Source: JAGOPY01 sp964619555
GTDB lineage: Bacteria > Bacteroidota > Bacteroidia > Bacteroidales > JAGOPY01
Direction: 5' to 3'
Assembly (NCBI GenBank): GCA_964619555.1
Contig: CAZUDV010000005.1
Coordinates: 186,001-250,000 of the forward strand
Length of the DNA stretch: 64,000 nucleotides
Part shown: piece after piece, positions 57,423 to 64,000 of the stretch
Layout of the letters: each line of letters begins with the position of its first letter
Position numbering within the stretch: the first letter of the stretch is position 1
The notes under the pieces: generated by a model
Seen by the model: the letters and a program-made list of their open reading frames with translations, nothing else
Told to the model about the DNA's origin: nothing
The model's database searches: none
Program-made: the position numbers and the translations under genes

Positions 57423-57433
57423 GGGGAAATAAA

Positions 57434-58924
57434 TCAAAAGACTGCCCTGAACTCACGCCTCTCTTTGAAATAGACCGCAACCAGGAAGACCCCGAACAGC
57501 AGTGCATTGATCAGCAAAGAAACCGCTGTGCTGCCGACCGGTAAATAATACCCCGCCAGGAATAACCCGATCGCCATCAGGGTATAAAATCCAATCCTTC
57601 CAAGCTGGTATTTGATCCGGTAATATTTCTGTCCCCAGTAATACGACAGGATGACCATGACCACGTAGGCCGACAGGTGGCCAATGGCAGCGCCGAGATA
57701 ACTGAGCCCCGGCACGAGGGCCACGTTCGCCAGGATCGTCACTGCAGCGCCGGTGAGGCCGATGTAGGCCCCGAAACGGGTCATGTCGTTCAGCTTGTAC
57801 CAGATGGAAAGATTGAAGGTGATGCCCAGCAGCAGGTTGGCCATGAGCACGATGGGAAGGATGAACAGCCCTTCCCAGTAGTCGGGACCTATGAAATACT
57901 TGACGATATCGGTGAAAAGTGTGACTCCCAGGAAGATGATCAGTCCGAAAATGATAAAATATTTCATCACATCGGCATACACCTGCCTGGCATTGTCCTC
58001 CTTCATCTGGGCGAAGAAGAATGGCTCTGCGGCGTAGCGGAACATCTGGATGAACAGGGTCATCAGCACCGAGAGCTTATAGGCGGCTCCGTAAATCCCG
58101 AGCTGGCCCATGGCATAGGCTTCAGGATCAGGTTCTCCGGGCGGGACGACCAGAAGGTATTTGAAGATGATCTTGTCGGCCACCTCGTTCACCATCCCTG
58201 CGAGTCCGACAATAAGCAGAGGGAAAGCGTACCGGAGCATCCTGCGAAGCAGTGCCATGTCGGCAACGGGCCTGATCTGGAACAGATCGGGCAACAGCAG
58301 CAATAAGGTGATCCCGCTGGAAACCAGGTTCGCAATGAAGGCATAACCAACGCCAATGGAAGGGTCGTACACCAGTCGGATCCAGGAGTCGGGATTTTGT
58401 GACACCATTCTTGGGGCCAGCCACAGGAAGAAAAAGTTCAGGGCAACATTGACCAGGACATTTACGATCTTAATGACAGAGAAGCGCAGGGCCTTATTCT
58501 TCTGCCGCAGGTAGGCGAAGGGAATGGCGGTGAAGGCATCGAGCGCCACGATGACAGAGAACATCATGATGTATTCCGGATGATTGCCATACTGGATAAG
58601 GGTGGCGAGGGGATTGACGAACAAAGCCACCAGCAATACAAACAGCGCCGAGGTGACCAAAAGGCTGACGACAGAGGTGCTGAAGACTTTCTTTAAATCC
58701 GGTTCCCTTTCGGCAAAGCGGAAAAAGGCCGTTTCCATCCCGTAGGTCAGCAGCACCAGCAGGAAGGCCATATAGGCATATAGCTCGGTGATCACGCCAT
58801 ACTCACCGGTGATGAAAACCCGGGTGTAAAAAGGAGTCAGCAGAAAATAATTCAACAGCCTCGGGACAATGGTTCCCATTCCATAGACGAGCGTTTGCCC
58901 GGCGAGTTTCCTGAGTGGGTTCAA
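57434..58924 (-). CDS. Polysaccharide/oligosaccharide flippase (Wzx/MviN-like, MATE fold)
   Basis: About 496 residues from TTG 58924, which starts the protein at NPLRKLAGQTLVYGMG, where homologues start; the frame is open to a GTG at 59020 but that 32-residue extension is not flippase-like. About 12-14 membrane helices are spread over the whole length, and the N-terminal pattern (RLLNYFLLTPFYTRVF, then EYGVITELYAY) is typical of Bacteroidota flippases that move undecaprenyl-linked sugars across the inner membrane. No glycosyltransferase is adjacent, so its polymer is unknown; surface polysaccharide such as A-LPS, which anchors T9SS cargo in some species, is an attractive but unproven option. 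Weak -7 match TACCTTTAC in the 5' leader. Confidence 0.83.
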   Translation of the reverse strand: MNPLRKLAGQTLVYGMGTIVPRLLNYFLLTPFYTRVFITGEYGVITELYAYMAFLLVLLTYGMETAFFRFAEREPDLKKVFSTSVVSLLVTSALFVLLVALFVNPLATLIQYGNHPEYIMMFSVIVALDAFTAIPFAYLRQKNKALRFSVIKIVNVLVNVALNFFFLWLAPRMVSQNPDSWIRLVYDPSIGVGYAFIANLVSSGITLLLLLPDLFQIRPVADMALLRRMLRYAFPLLIVGLAGMVNEVADKIIFKYLLVVPPGEPDPEAYAMGQLGIYGAAYKLSVLMTLFIQMFRYAAEPFFFAQMKEDNARQVYADVMKYFIIFGLIIFLGVTLFTDIVKYFIGPDYWEGLFILPIVLMANLLLGITFNLSIWYKLNDMTRFGAYIGLTGAAVTILANVALVPGLSYLGAAIGHLSAYVVMVILSYYWGQKYYRIKYQLGRIGFYTLMAIGLFLAGYYLPVGSTAVSLLINALLFGVFLVAVYFKERREFRAVF

Positions 58925-59297
58925 GGTGAGATGATTGATTTGGTAAAGGTAGAAATAAGTTGACAGTGAATTTCGATTGGGCCGGGAGTATTTAGGGGGG
59001 GGGACGGAAATGAAAAACACTGATACGATTAATAACTCTCACGGACTAAGCCCAATTTACACCGGTTTTAAAATAAAAATCACTGATATAAAAGGTCAGG
59101 GACCCGGGATTGCATTTTCAGGCGGATGTAAACGGAGGCATCGGATTTTAGGAATATACAACTGACAATTTTGTTAGTTTTGAATTCACTAACAGATTAC
59201 CTGAATAACTTTAAAACACAAGTGCCTGAAAAACAATGCTTCCTGTCGGATTGCCAGTGCAACAGGCAAATTAAACTGAAAAAGAAATTCCTAAATT
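58925..59297. other. Divergent 373-bp gap with a G9 homopolymer
   Basis: Nine consecutive G at 58995-59003 (C9 in the flippase direction), 71 bp upstream of the flippase start. TAGTTTTG (59175-59182) could be a -7 element for the DUF1801 gene but would give a leader over 100 nt. No gene, RNA or strong hairpin seen. Confidence 0.5.
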
Positions 59298-59747
59298 ATG
59301 ACAGTAAAAAACAAGACAATAGAAACAGAGGCCAGCGTAATTGAATTTATTAATTCATTCGTTGAAAAAGAACAAAAGAAGCAAGACAGCTATCGCCTCA
59401 TTGAACTTATGCGGGAATGGTCAGGGCATGAACCCAAAATGTGGGGGCCAACCATAATTGGATTTGGAAAGTATCATTATAAATACGCCAGTGGTCATGA
59501 AGGGGATGCCCCCTTAATTGGATTTTCACCGCGAAAAGCTGAATTCTCCCTGTATATCATCGATCCGGGTAAAGATAATTCCAAACTGCTTAACGACTTG
59601 GGAAGATATAAGATGGGCAAAGCCTGTATCTATTTCAAAAAACTTTCCGATCTGAACCTCGAGATATTGGAAAAGCTCAGTAAATCGACTATTAAGTACA
59701 TTCATGAAAAGTACGGGGGTGCTGCCAAACGGACCAATGACCATTGA
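59298..59747 (+). CDS. DUF1801 (YdhG/iron-chaperone-like) domain protein
   Basis: 149 residues. The DUF1801 pattern is clear: GHEPKMWGPTIIGFGKYHYKY, then APLIGFSPRKAEFSLYII and GKACIYFKKLSDLN. These small cytosolic alpha/beta proteins are frataxin-like in fold and some bind iron, but most are uncharacterised. It is followed 6 bp later by the exonuclease gene, so the two are probably one transcript. Complete and of normal length. Confidence 0.85.
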   Translation: MTVKNKTIETEASVIEFINSFVEKEQKKQDSYRLIELMREWSGHEPKMWGPTIIGFGKYHYKYASGHEGDAPLIGFSPRKAEFSLYIIDPGKDNSKLLNDLGRYKMGKACIYFKKLSDLNLEILEKLSKSTIKYIHEKYGGAAKRTNDH

Positions 59748-59753
59748 CGACAA

Positions 59754-60314
59754 ATGATGCCTGACAGATTGTTATTTATCGATACGGAGACGGGAGGCCT
59801 GGATCCAGGCAAGCATTCGCTCCTGTCATTGGCTATGGTTGTGTGGGAAAATGGAGAGATCATCGATTCGGAGGAGATCCTGATCAATGACGGACTACTT
59901 TCCGTCACCCCTGAAGCATTGACGGTGAACAAGATCGATATGGAAAATCACCTGAGAACAGCGGTCTCTTCCTCCGAAGGCATGGAAAAAATACTGGCCT
60001 TCATTGGCAAGCACTTTGCAGGGCGTGGAAAGATCACACTGGCCGGCCATAATGTCCACTTTGATGTCGGGTTCCTGAAAATATTTTTCACCCGAAACCA
60101 AAGGAATTTCAGCGACTATTTCTCGCACCGGATCATCGACACCTCTTCGATCCTCCATTATTTATTCCTTGCGGGAAGGACCAGGCAAAAAGCCGTTTCA
60201 TCCGACGATGCTTTCAAACTCTTTGAGATCAAGGTCGAAGGAAGGCACACGGCCCTGGGGGATGCTGTCGCTACGGCGAAACTTTTTACGAAGTTGCTCC
60301 ACCTGATCACATAG
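59754..60314 (+). CDS. DnaQ-like 3'-5' exonuclease (DEDDh family)
   Basis: 186 residues. The three Exo motifs are present: Asp10 and Glu12 (FIDTETGGL), Asp104 (GHNVHFDVGFL), and His165 with Asp170 (HTALGDAVAT). These bind two metal ions and cleave nucleotides from DNA 3' ends. It is a single-domain protein, so more likely a repair or trimming exonuclease than a true polymerase III epsilon subunit with its C-terminal tail. Overlapping context: 6 bp after the DUF1801 gene. A palindromic repeat follows its stop. Confidence 0.88.
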   Translation: MMPDRLLFIDTETGGLDPGKHSLLSLAMVVWENGEIIDSEEILINDGLLSVTPEALTVNKIDMENHLRTAVSSSEGMEKILAFIGKHFAGRGKITLAGHNVHFDVGFLKIFFTRNQRNFSDYFSHRIIDTSSILHYLFLAGRTRQKAVSSDDAFKLFEIKVEGRHTALGDAVATAKLFTKLLHLIT

Positions 60315-60356
60315 CTATCTTTGATTCATGCAAGGTTTTTTCCCATGCCTTATGAT

Positions 60357-60417
60357 TGCCACAGATTCACAGAATATTTGGTGCTCCTCTCATATGGTAA
60401 TCTGCGGATCTGTGGCA
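60357..60417. repeat. Imperfect intergenic palindrome (TGCCACAGA family), copy 2
   Basis: TGCCACAGATTCACAG (60357-60372) differs by one base from the left arm of the copy at 28745 and pairs with 60402-60417 at 14 of 16 positions. Loop 29 nt. Confidence 0.65.
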
Positions 60418-60545
60418 TTTTAAAACATTTAAACTGTCCCTTCCGGGTTTTTTCTCCCTTGATGCGCCCACTTATTTCATCCATATGTTGATAATTTCCT
60501 TCCCTCTGTGAATACAAGAGTATGATAATCATTCCCAATAAAATC

Positions 60546-60554
60546 TATTTTTGA
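60546..60554 (+). promoter_or_regulatory. -7 element upstream of thyA
   Basis: TATTTTTGA matches TAnnTTTG, 36 bp before the ATG at 60591. No -33 element at the usual distance. Confidence 0.4.
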
Positions 60555-60590
60555 GAACCATATAACCCGGAATTAATCGATCATAAAAAG

Positions 60591-61682
60591 ATGGCACAGC
60601 AATATTTAGATCATTCAAAAGCAATATTAACCTCCCATCGTTCCAATTTTAAAGGAGGCAGCAAAGGTTCGGGGATCATCTCCCTGTTCGGGTACCAGAA
60701 TGTATATGATCTCAGGGAGGGGTATCCGTTGTTAACGACAAAAAAAATGGCCACGAGGTCCATGTTCCACGAAACCATCTGGTTCCTGAGGGGCGATACC
60801 AATATCAAATACCTGGAAGACAACAACTGCCCGATCTGGAGGCCTGATTCGTTCCAGGATAATCTCTCGGGGATGATCAAGGCAGGAATCTTTCCGGAAG
60901 GTCTTGTTAAATACTCCTCCGATTGGGACAAAGCGATGGAAGAATACGGCCAGCGGATACGGGAAGACGGGGAATTTGCCGCAAGATGGGGAGATGCCGG
61001 GCCCATCTATGGAAAACAATGGAGAAGATGGGAATATTATGACCATGAGAAAGGGACCTTTATCGAAATCGATCAGCTGGGGAAGATGATCTCGGGGCTG
61101 AAAAAGAAACCGACCGGTAAAAAGCACATTGTCGATTCATGGAACCCGGGAGATACCCCGAAAATGTCGCTGCCTCCATGCCATGTACTTTACCAGGCGA
61201 CTGCCAATGAAGAAGGGGAGCTGGAATTACAGCTTTACCAGCGGAGTTGCGACCAGTTCCTGGGGGTCCCGTTCAATATCGCCAGTTATGCCGCGCTTAC
61301 CCAGGTCATTGCGCAGGAAGCAGGCATGGTGCCCAAGACATTCATCCACACCTTTGGAGATGCCCATTTTTATACGAGTATCGGGAAGAGAACTCAATGG
61401 TACAAAGCGAATTTCAAGGAAGTGCAGCAAAGGATCAGAAATGTTTCTCAAAAGGAAGATTATTTGGAGGTTATCCAGTGGATTGATAAACATGCACCCA
61501 GCGACGGCAATGAAGAAAAATACGATCATGTGACGGCCATTCTCGAACAAATGTCGAGGGAACCCCGGCCCATGCCCAAGCTGCATATTGCTAAAAAACC
61601 ATTTGATCAGCTGACGATAGATGATTTTGTCATAGAAGGCTATGACCCCCATCCCCCGATCAGAAGAAATATGTGTGTCTAA
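60591..61682 (+). CDS. thyA: Thymidylate synthase, long divergent form
   Basis: 363 residues, about 100 more than the E. coli enzyme. It methylates dUMP to dTMP with methylene-tetrahydrofolate. Catalytic Cys197 (LPPCHVLYQ), the LYQRSCDQFLGVPFNIASYA block with the dUMP-selecting Asn, the GDAHFY motif, REPRPMPKL and the EGYDPHPPI tail are all present. Extra residues lie at two places: about 40 between the IWRPDSF segment and DAGPIYGKQWR, and about 45 before REPRP. The usual N-terminal DRTGTG phosphate loop reads GGSKGSG, so the phosphate-binding Arg is missing there with a Lys nearby. The next gene overlaps its end by 10 bp. Confidence 0.88.
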   Translation: MAQQYLDHSKAILTSHRSNFKGGSKGSGIISLFGYQNVYDLREGYPLLTTKKMATRSMFHETIWFLRGDTNIKYLEDNNCPIWRPDSFQDNLSGMIKAGIFPEGLVKYSSDWDKAMEEYGQRIREDGEFAARWGDAGPIYGKQWRRWEYYDHEKGTFIEIDQLGKMISGLKKKPTGKKHIVDSWNPGDTPKMSLPPCHVLYQATANEEGELELQLYQRSCDQFLGVPFNIASYAALTQVIAQEAGMVPKTFIHTFGDAHFYTSIGKRTQWYKANFKEVQQRIRNVSQKEDYLEVIQWIDKHAPSDGNEEKYDHVTAILEQMSREPRPMPKLHIAKKPFDQLTIDDFVIEGYDPHPPIRRNMCV

Positions 61683-62311
61683 ACAACACTGCTTTGGAAG
61701 AATCAGTCTTCGCCATTCCGACCAGCGAATTGTGGAAACTATTGGCCTATAATGAAAACGGGTTAATAAGGGGAAACAGCCATGATTTGAACCGGATTGT
61801 TCAGCATGGCCAGTTCCGGAAACGGAGTGAACTGGAAGAAGACCCTTCCTTTAAGCAAATCATTCCGTATGGAATCATCTCCCATGAGGAATTCTATTAC
61901 CTGTTTACGAGGAAACCGGGACAGAGGGAGAAAAGGCTGCAATACAAGCTCCACCTGGGGGTGGGTGGCCATGTCAATCCCGGCAGTGCAATGGTGCCGG
62001 GGGATCAGTACCTGGTCAATGAATTGAAGAGGGAATTCATCGAAGAGGTTAAACCGTTCAATGGTTGCATGATCGAAGACATAGAATTTATCGGTTTCAT
62101 CAATGACGAATCCATACCGGTCAGCCGTGTCCATATCGGGTTGTTGTATGATATCCATGTTTCCAATAAAAATCTTGCCGTCAATGAGCCGGAAAAGATG
62201 AAGGCTGAATGGATTGCAAAGGCGGATCTGGCAGATTATTATGAAAAAATGGAAACCTGGACCAGGATTGCCTTTGATCAGTATATCAGGAAAGGGGAAT
62301 CGACAGGTTGA
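61673..62311 (+). CDS. NUDIX-family phosphoesterase (COG4112-like)
   Basis: 212 residues from GTG 61673, which overlaps the thyA stop; TTG 61694 is an alternative start. The core has GGHVNPG leading into a NUDIX-type helix ELKREFIEEVK, where RE..EE supply the metal ligands, although the spacing departs from the canonical box. The N-terminal half (about 1-90) looks like the COG4112 extension. NUDIX enzymes hydrolyse nucleoside diphosphate derivatives. Overlap with thyA suggests a nucleotide-pool or folate-related role, for example removal of an unwanted dNTP; this is inference. Confidence 0.75.
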   Translation: MCLNNTALEESVFAIPTSELWKLLAYNENGLIRGNSHDLNRIVQHGQFRKRSELEEDPSFKQIIPYGIISHEEFYYLFTRKPGQREKRLQYKLHLGVGGHVNPGSAMVPGDQYLVNELKREFIEEVKPFNGCMIEDIEFIGFINDESIPVSRVHIGLLYDIHVSNKNLAVNEPEKMKAEWIAKADLADYYEKMETWTRIAFDQYIRKGESTG

Positions 62312-62450
62312 TTGGCCAGGCATTGACTCCCCCTTACCGACCATCCGTGGGCCTTTTATAAAGTTCTGTTATTTCTTATATTTGGTACAGTATAAGTAAT
62401 ACGGCTATCTTCCTGTGAAGGGGCTGTAACAATAGCGTAATTAGACAGAG

Positions 62451-62469
62451 GTTATGTGTAACAGGGCAA
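62451..62469. repeat. Left inverted repeat flanking the toxin-antitoxin module
   Basis: GTTATGTGTAACAGGGCAA; its reverse complement recurs at 63220-63238 with one mismatch. The enclosed 750 bp hold only the toxin-antitoxin pair and are markedly AT-rich. Confidence 0.7.
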
Positions 62470-62500
62470 AATTAAATTTTCCTTTTTTTTAATCCATTTG

Positions 62501-62531
62501 TTGCTATATATGGAAACTATATTATCTTTGC
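62501..62531 (+). promoter_or_regulatory. Promoter of the toxin-antitoxin module
   Basis: TTG (62501-62503; TTTG just before at 62497), 19-bp spacer, TATCTTTGC (62523-62531). Complete match to the Bacteroidota consensus, 15 bp before the toxin start. Confidence 0.6.
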
Positions 62532-62546
62532 ATTTTAATTTACATA

Positions 62547-62883
62547 ATGATGATAGTGCATTTTAATGTTGTCTTTTTAAGAGAAGTCGAGATCTTTCTG
62601 ACTTCCTTAGACATTAAAGCAAGAAACAAAATTGTTTTCAACATTGATAAAGCACGAATTATGCTCAATCCAAATTTATTTAAGAAATTGAATGATGATA
62701 TTTTGGGAATTTAGAACAACCTTTCAATCAAATGATTATAGATTATTAGCTTTCTGGGATAAAACTGATAACCAAAACACACTGGTAATTTGTACTCATG
62801 GATTTATTAAAAAATCATAAAAAACTCCAAAATCAGAAATTCAAAAAGCATTGAAGATTAGATTAGAATATTTTAAAGGATAA
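62547..62883 (+). pseudogene. Broken HigB/RelE-type toxin (phage Gp49-like)
   Basis: From ATG 62547 the frame reads VHFNVVFLREVEIFLTSLD, then FNIDKARIMLNPNLFKKLNDD and stops at TAG 62712. Removing one T from the run at 62701-62704 joins it to the next frame, WEFRTTFQSNDYRLLAFWD, then NTLVICTHGFIKKS, where a TAA (62818) interrupts what should be KKSQKTP, and it ends at TAA 62881. The restored protein has the Gp49/HigB pattern (KKL, WE-R, YRLLAFW, THGF-KK-KTP). One frameshift plus one nonsense codon make it non-functional as read. The antitoxin starts 3 bp later, so this was a toxin-first operon. Confidence 0.82.
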
Positions 62884-62886
62884 ACA

Positions 62887-63213
62887 ATGACAAAGCAAAC
62901 TCAACAAGGAATCACACTGGACCAATTCAAGGACAAATACATTGGTAAACGTGGTACCCCTGATCGGGATCAATATGAATTTGATTTAAAAATGGAAATT
63001 CTTGGGGAAATGATTAAAAAAACAAGAAAAGAGAGAAACATGACCCAGGAAGAATTAGGGCAATTAATTGGGGTCAATAAATCCGAAATTTCCAAACTTG
63101 AAAAAAATAGTCGGAATATGACTATAGGGACGGTAATCAAGATATTTCATGCACTAAGAACTAATGTTAAGCTCAAAATCGAATTAGAAGATCAAGAACT
63201 AAGCCTGACTTAA
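62887..63213 (+). CDS. HigA-type XRE-family antitoxin/regulator
   Basis: 108 residues with an XRE helix-turn-helix at about 43-95 (KKTRKERNMTQEELGQLIG then VNKSEISKLEKNSRNMTI), ending in NVKLKIELEDQ. In toxin-first modules such proteins neutralise the HigB nuclease and repress the shared promoter. It is intact although the toxin gene is broken. The N-terminal DQFKDKYIGKRGTPDRDQYE segment is typical of antitoxins paired with Gp49-like toxins. Strongly AT-rich compared with the genes upstream. Confidence 0.85.
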   Translation: MTKQTQQGITLDQFKDKYIGKRGTPDRDQYEFDLKMEILGEMIKKTRKERNMTQEELGQLIGVNKSEISKLEKNSRNMTIGTVIKIFHALRTNVKLKIELEDQELSLT

Positions 63214-63219
63214 TTTTTA

Positions 63220-63238
63220 TTGCCCTGCTACACATAAC
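63220..63238. repeat. Right inverted repeat flanking the toxin-antitoxin module
   Basis: TTGCCCTGCTACACATAAC, 18 of 19 positions complementary to 62451-62469. Begins 7 bp after the antitoxin stop, so it could also act as a terminator arm. Confidence 0.7.
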
Positions 63239-63315
63239 AACCGCGCATCGCCCAGGCCGGTGATAAATAGCCACTAGACTTTCATAATTTATTTTCAAAT
63301 AATAGTAATTTTTTA

Positions 63316-63346
63316 TTGTTTATCAATAATTATTTATTATTTTTGC
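63316..63346 (+). promoter_or_regulatory. Promoter for the small membrane-protein genes
   Basis: TTG (63316-63318), 19-bp spacer, TATTTTTGC (63338-63346), 29 bp before ATG 63376. Confidence 0.6.
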
Positions 63347-63375
63347 TGAATGATTAAAGTTTAAAATAGCCAATC

Positions 63376-63560
63376 ATGGAAAAAGAAATCAGTCAAAAAC
63401 TAAAACTGAGCAAATGGCTTTCTGTTCTAAGTATGCTCCTGGGTATCGCCTTAATGACTTATATGATTATGGTTGAAGAGGAACCCGGGGCTTCCCCCGG
63501 ATTTTGATAATCCCTGGAATAATGTTGTTTATTATGAATCGATACTTAATTAAAAAATAA
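63376..63560 (+). pseudogene. Small two-helix membrane protein, frameshifted
   Basis: The frame from ATG 63376 gives a 43-residue protein with one membrane helix (WLSVLSMLLGIALMTYMIMV) and stops at 63505. Shifting frame near the GGGGCTTCCCCC run (63487-63498) continues as RILIIPGIMLFIMNRYLIKK to TAA 63558-63560, a convincing second helix with a basic end. A single base is apparently missing. It could be real decay or an indel error in the assembly. The DUF2975 gene starts 4 bp later, so both would form an operon. Confidence 0.65.
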
Positions 63561-63564
63561 TGCT

Positions 63565-64000
63565 ATGAAACGAATCTCAATCATATTTCTTCAGGCAGTC
63601 ATCGTGCTTATCGGCATTGTAACACTTGCCATTTTGATTCGCTTTCCCTTAACCGAAGGAAGAGCCGCAAACTTAGACTTGTTCCGTATTTACACTGACC
63701 CTTTTATCTTGTATGGATATGCAGCATCAATCGCTTTTTATGTTGCGCTATACAAGGCGTTCAAATTACTGGGGTACATCGGACAGAATAAAGTATTCTC
63801 CTCCGACTCTGTCAAGACCTTAAAGAGTATAAAGTATTGTGCGATCATACTGAGTATTTTAATTGTATTAGCTGGGCTATATATAAGACTATTTCATGAT
63901 AAAGAAGACGATCCTGCCGGTTTTCTTGCTATGTGTATCGTAACTACTTTTGTTTCTATCGTAATAGCAACTGCTGCTGCCATATTTGAAAAACTCTTGC
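63565..64000 (+). CDS. DUF2975 integral membrane protein (3' end outside window)
   Basis: 145 residues visible, open to the window edge. Four hydrophobic segments (near 8-25, 46-66, 88-108, 120-140) with the DUF2975 layout, including the DLFRIYTDPFILYGY loop and a KAFKLLGYIGQNKVFS stretch between helices 2 and 3. Function unknown; these genes are often followed by a small XRE regulator (YozG-like), which would lie just past the window. Probably co-transcribed with the small membrane gene before it. Confidence 0.8.
   Translation, partial: MKRISIIFLQAVIVLIGIVTLAILIRFPLTEGRAANLDLFRIYTDPFILYGYAASIAFYVALYKAFKLLGYIGQNKVFSSDSVKTLKSIKYCAIILSILIVLAGLYIRLFHDKEDDPAGFLAMCIVTTFVSIVIATAAAIFEKLL

Noticed and set aside
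58977..59165. 62-codon + strand frame in the divergent gap before the DUF1801 gene
   Set aside because: Overlaps the flippase leader and the G9 tract, has no recognisable features and poor start context.
63220..63285. Integron attC site next to the toxin-antitoxin module
   Set aside because: The repeat ends (GTTATGT/ACATAAC) do not match the GTTRRRY/RYYYAAC core strictly and no second inner arm pair is visible, so only a generic inverted repeat is reported.
1..64000. CRISPR arrays, tRNA or rRNA genes, insertion sequences with transposase
   Set aside because: No regularly spaced repeats, no tRNA-like cloverleaf with CCA context, no rRNA segments, and no transposase motifs were seen.

Overview
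The window is a stretch of Bacteroidota chromosome. The evidence is a run of large secreted proteins that end in type IX secretion system (T9SS) C-terminal sorting domains (CTDs), -7 promoter elements of the form TAnnTTTG, lipoproteins and operons typical of the phylum, and a butyrate kinase end at the left edge. The organism looks like an environmental, probably protein- and glycan-degrading anaerobe. That lifestyle is inferred; the secreted-protein families are read directly.

Layout. 1-392: 3' end of butyrate kinase. 556-11851: one C25 (gingipain-family) peptidase and two tandem Asp-box/sialidase-like secreted proteins. 11917-17138: housekeeping interlude (small membrane protein, lipoprotein, COG2085-type dinucleotide-binding protein, MMPL/RND exporter coupled to a LolA-like protein). 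17392-44554: the core of the island, with five more C25 peptidases, two FG-GAP (VCBS) repeat proteins and a papain-like C1 peptidase, all on the + strand. 44930-51096 (- strand): two NarL/FixJ-type receiver proteins (one lacking its DNA-binding domain), a soluble multi-PAS/GAF histidine kinase and an ECF-type sigma factor. 51256-53448: a subtilisin-like T9SS protease transcribed away from the sigma factor. 53467-58924 (- strand): EnvC-like amidase activator, DUF4292 lipoprotein, TPR protein and polysaccharide flippase. 59298-62311: DUF1801 protein, DEDDh exonuclease, an unusually long thymidylate synthase and an overlapping NUDIX protein. 62451-64000: AT-rich segment with a HigB/HigA-type module whose toxin gene is broken, a frameshifted small membrane gene and a DUF2975 protein cut by the window end.

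How it fits together. Twelve genes between 556 and 53448 carry a signal peptide plus a T9SS CTD: six C25, one C1 and one S8 peptidase, two Asp-box proteins and two FG-GAP proteins. They share stalk domains in different combinations, which suggests expansion by duplication and module exchange. A cytosolic kinase, two receivers and an ECF sigma factor sit between cargo genes and are plausible regulators of the island, but this is inference from position. The most unusual sequence-level signals are in-frame, repeat-rich insertions at the same point of neighbouring CTDs (including four copies of a 7-bp unit), a perfect inverted repeat covering the first start codon of the island, a receiver cut off at its domain border, and a toxin-antitoxin module with a dead toxin flanked by near-perfect inverted repeats.
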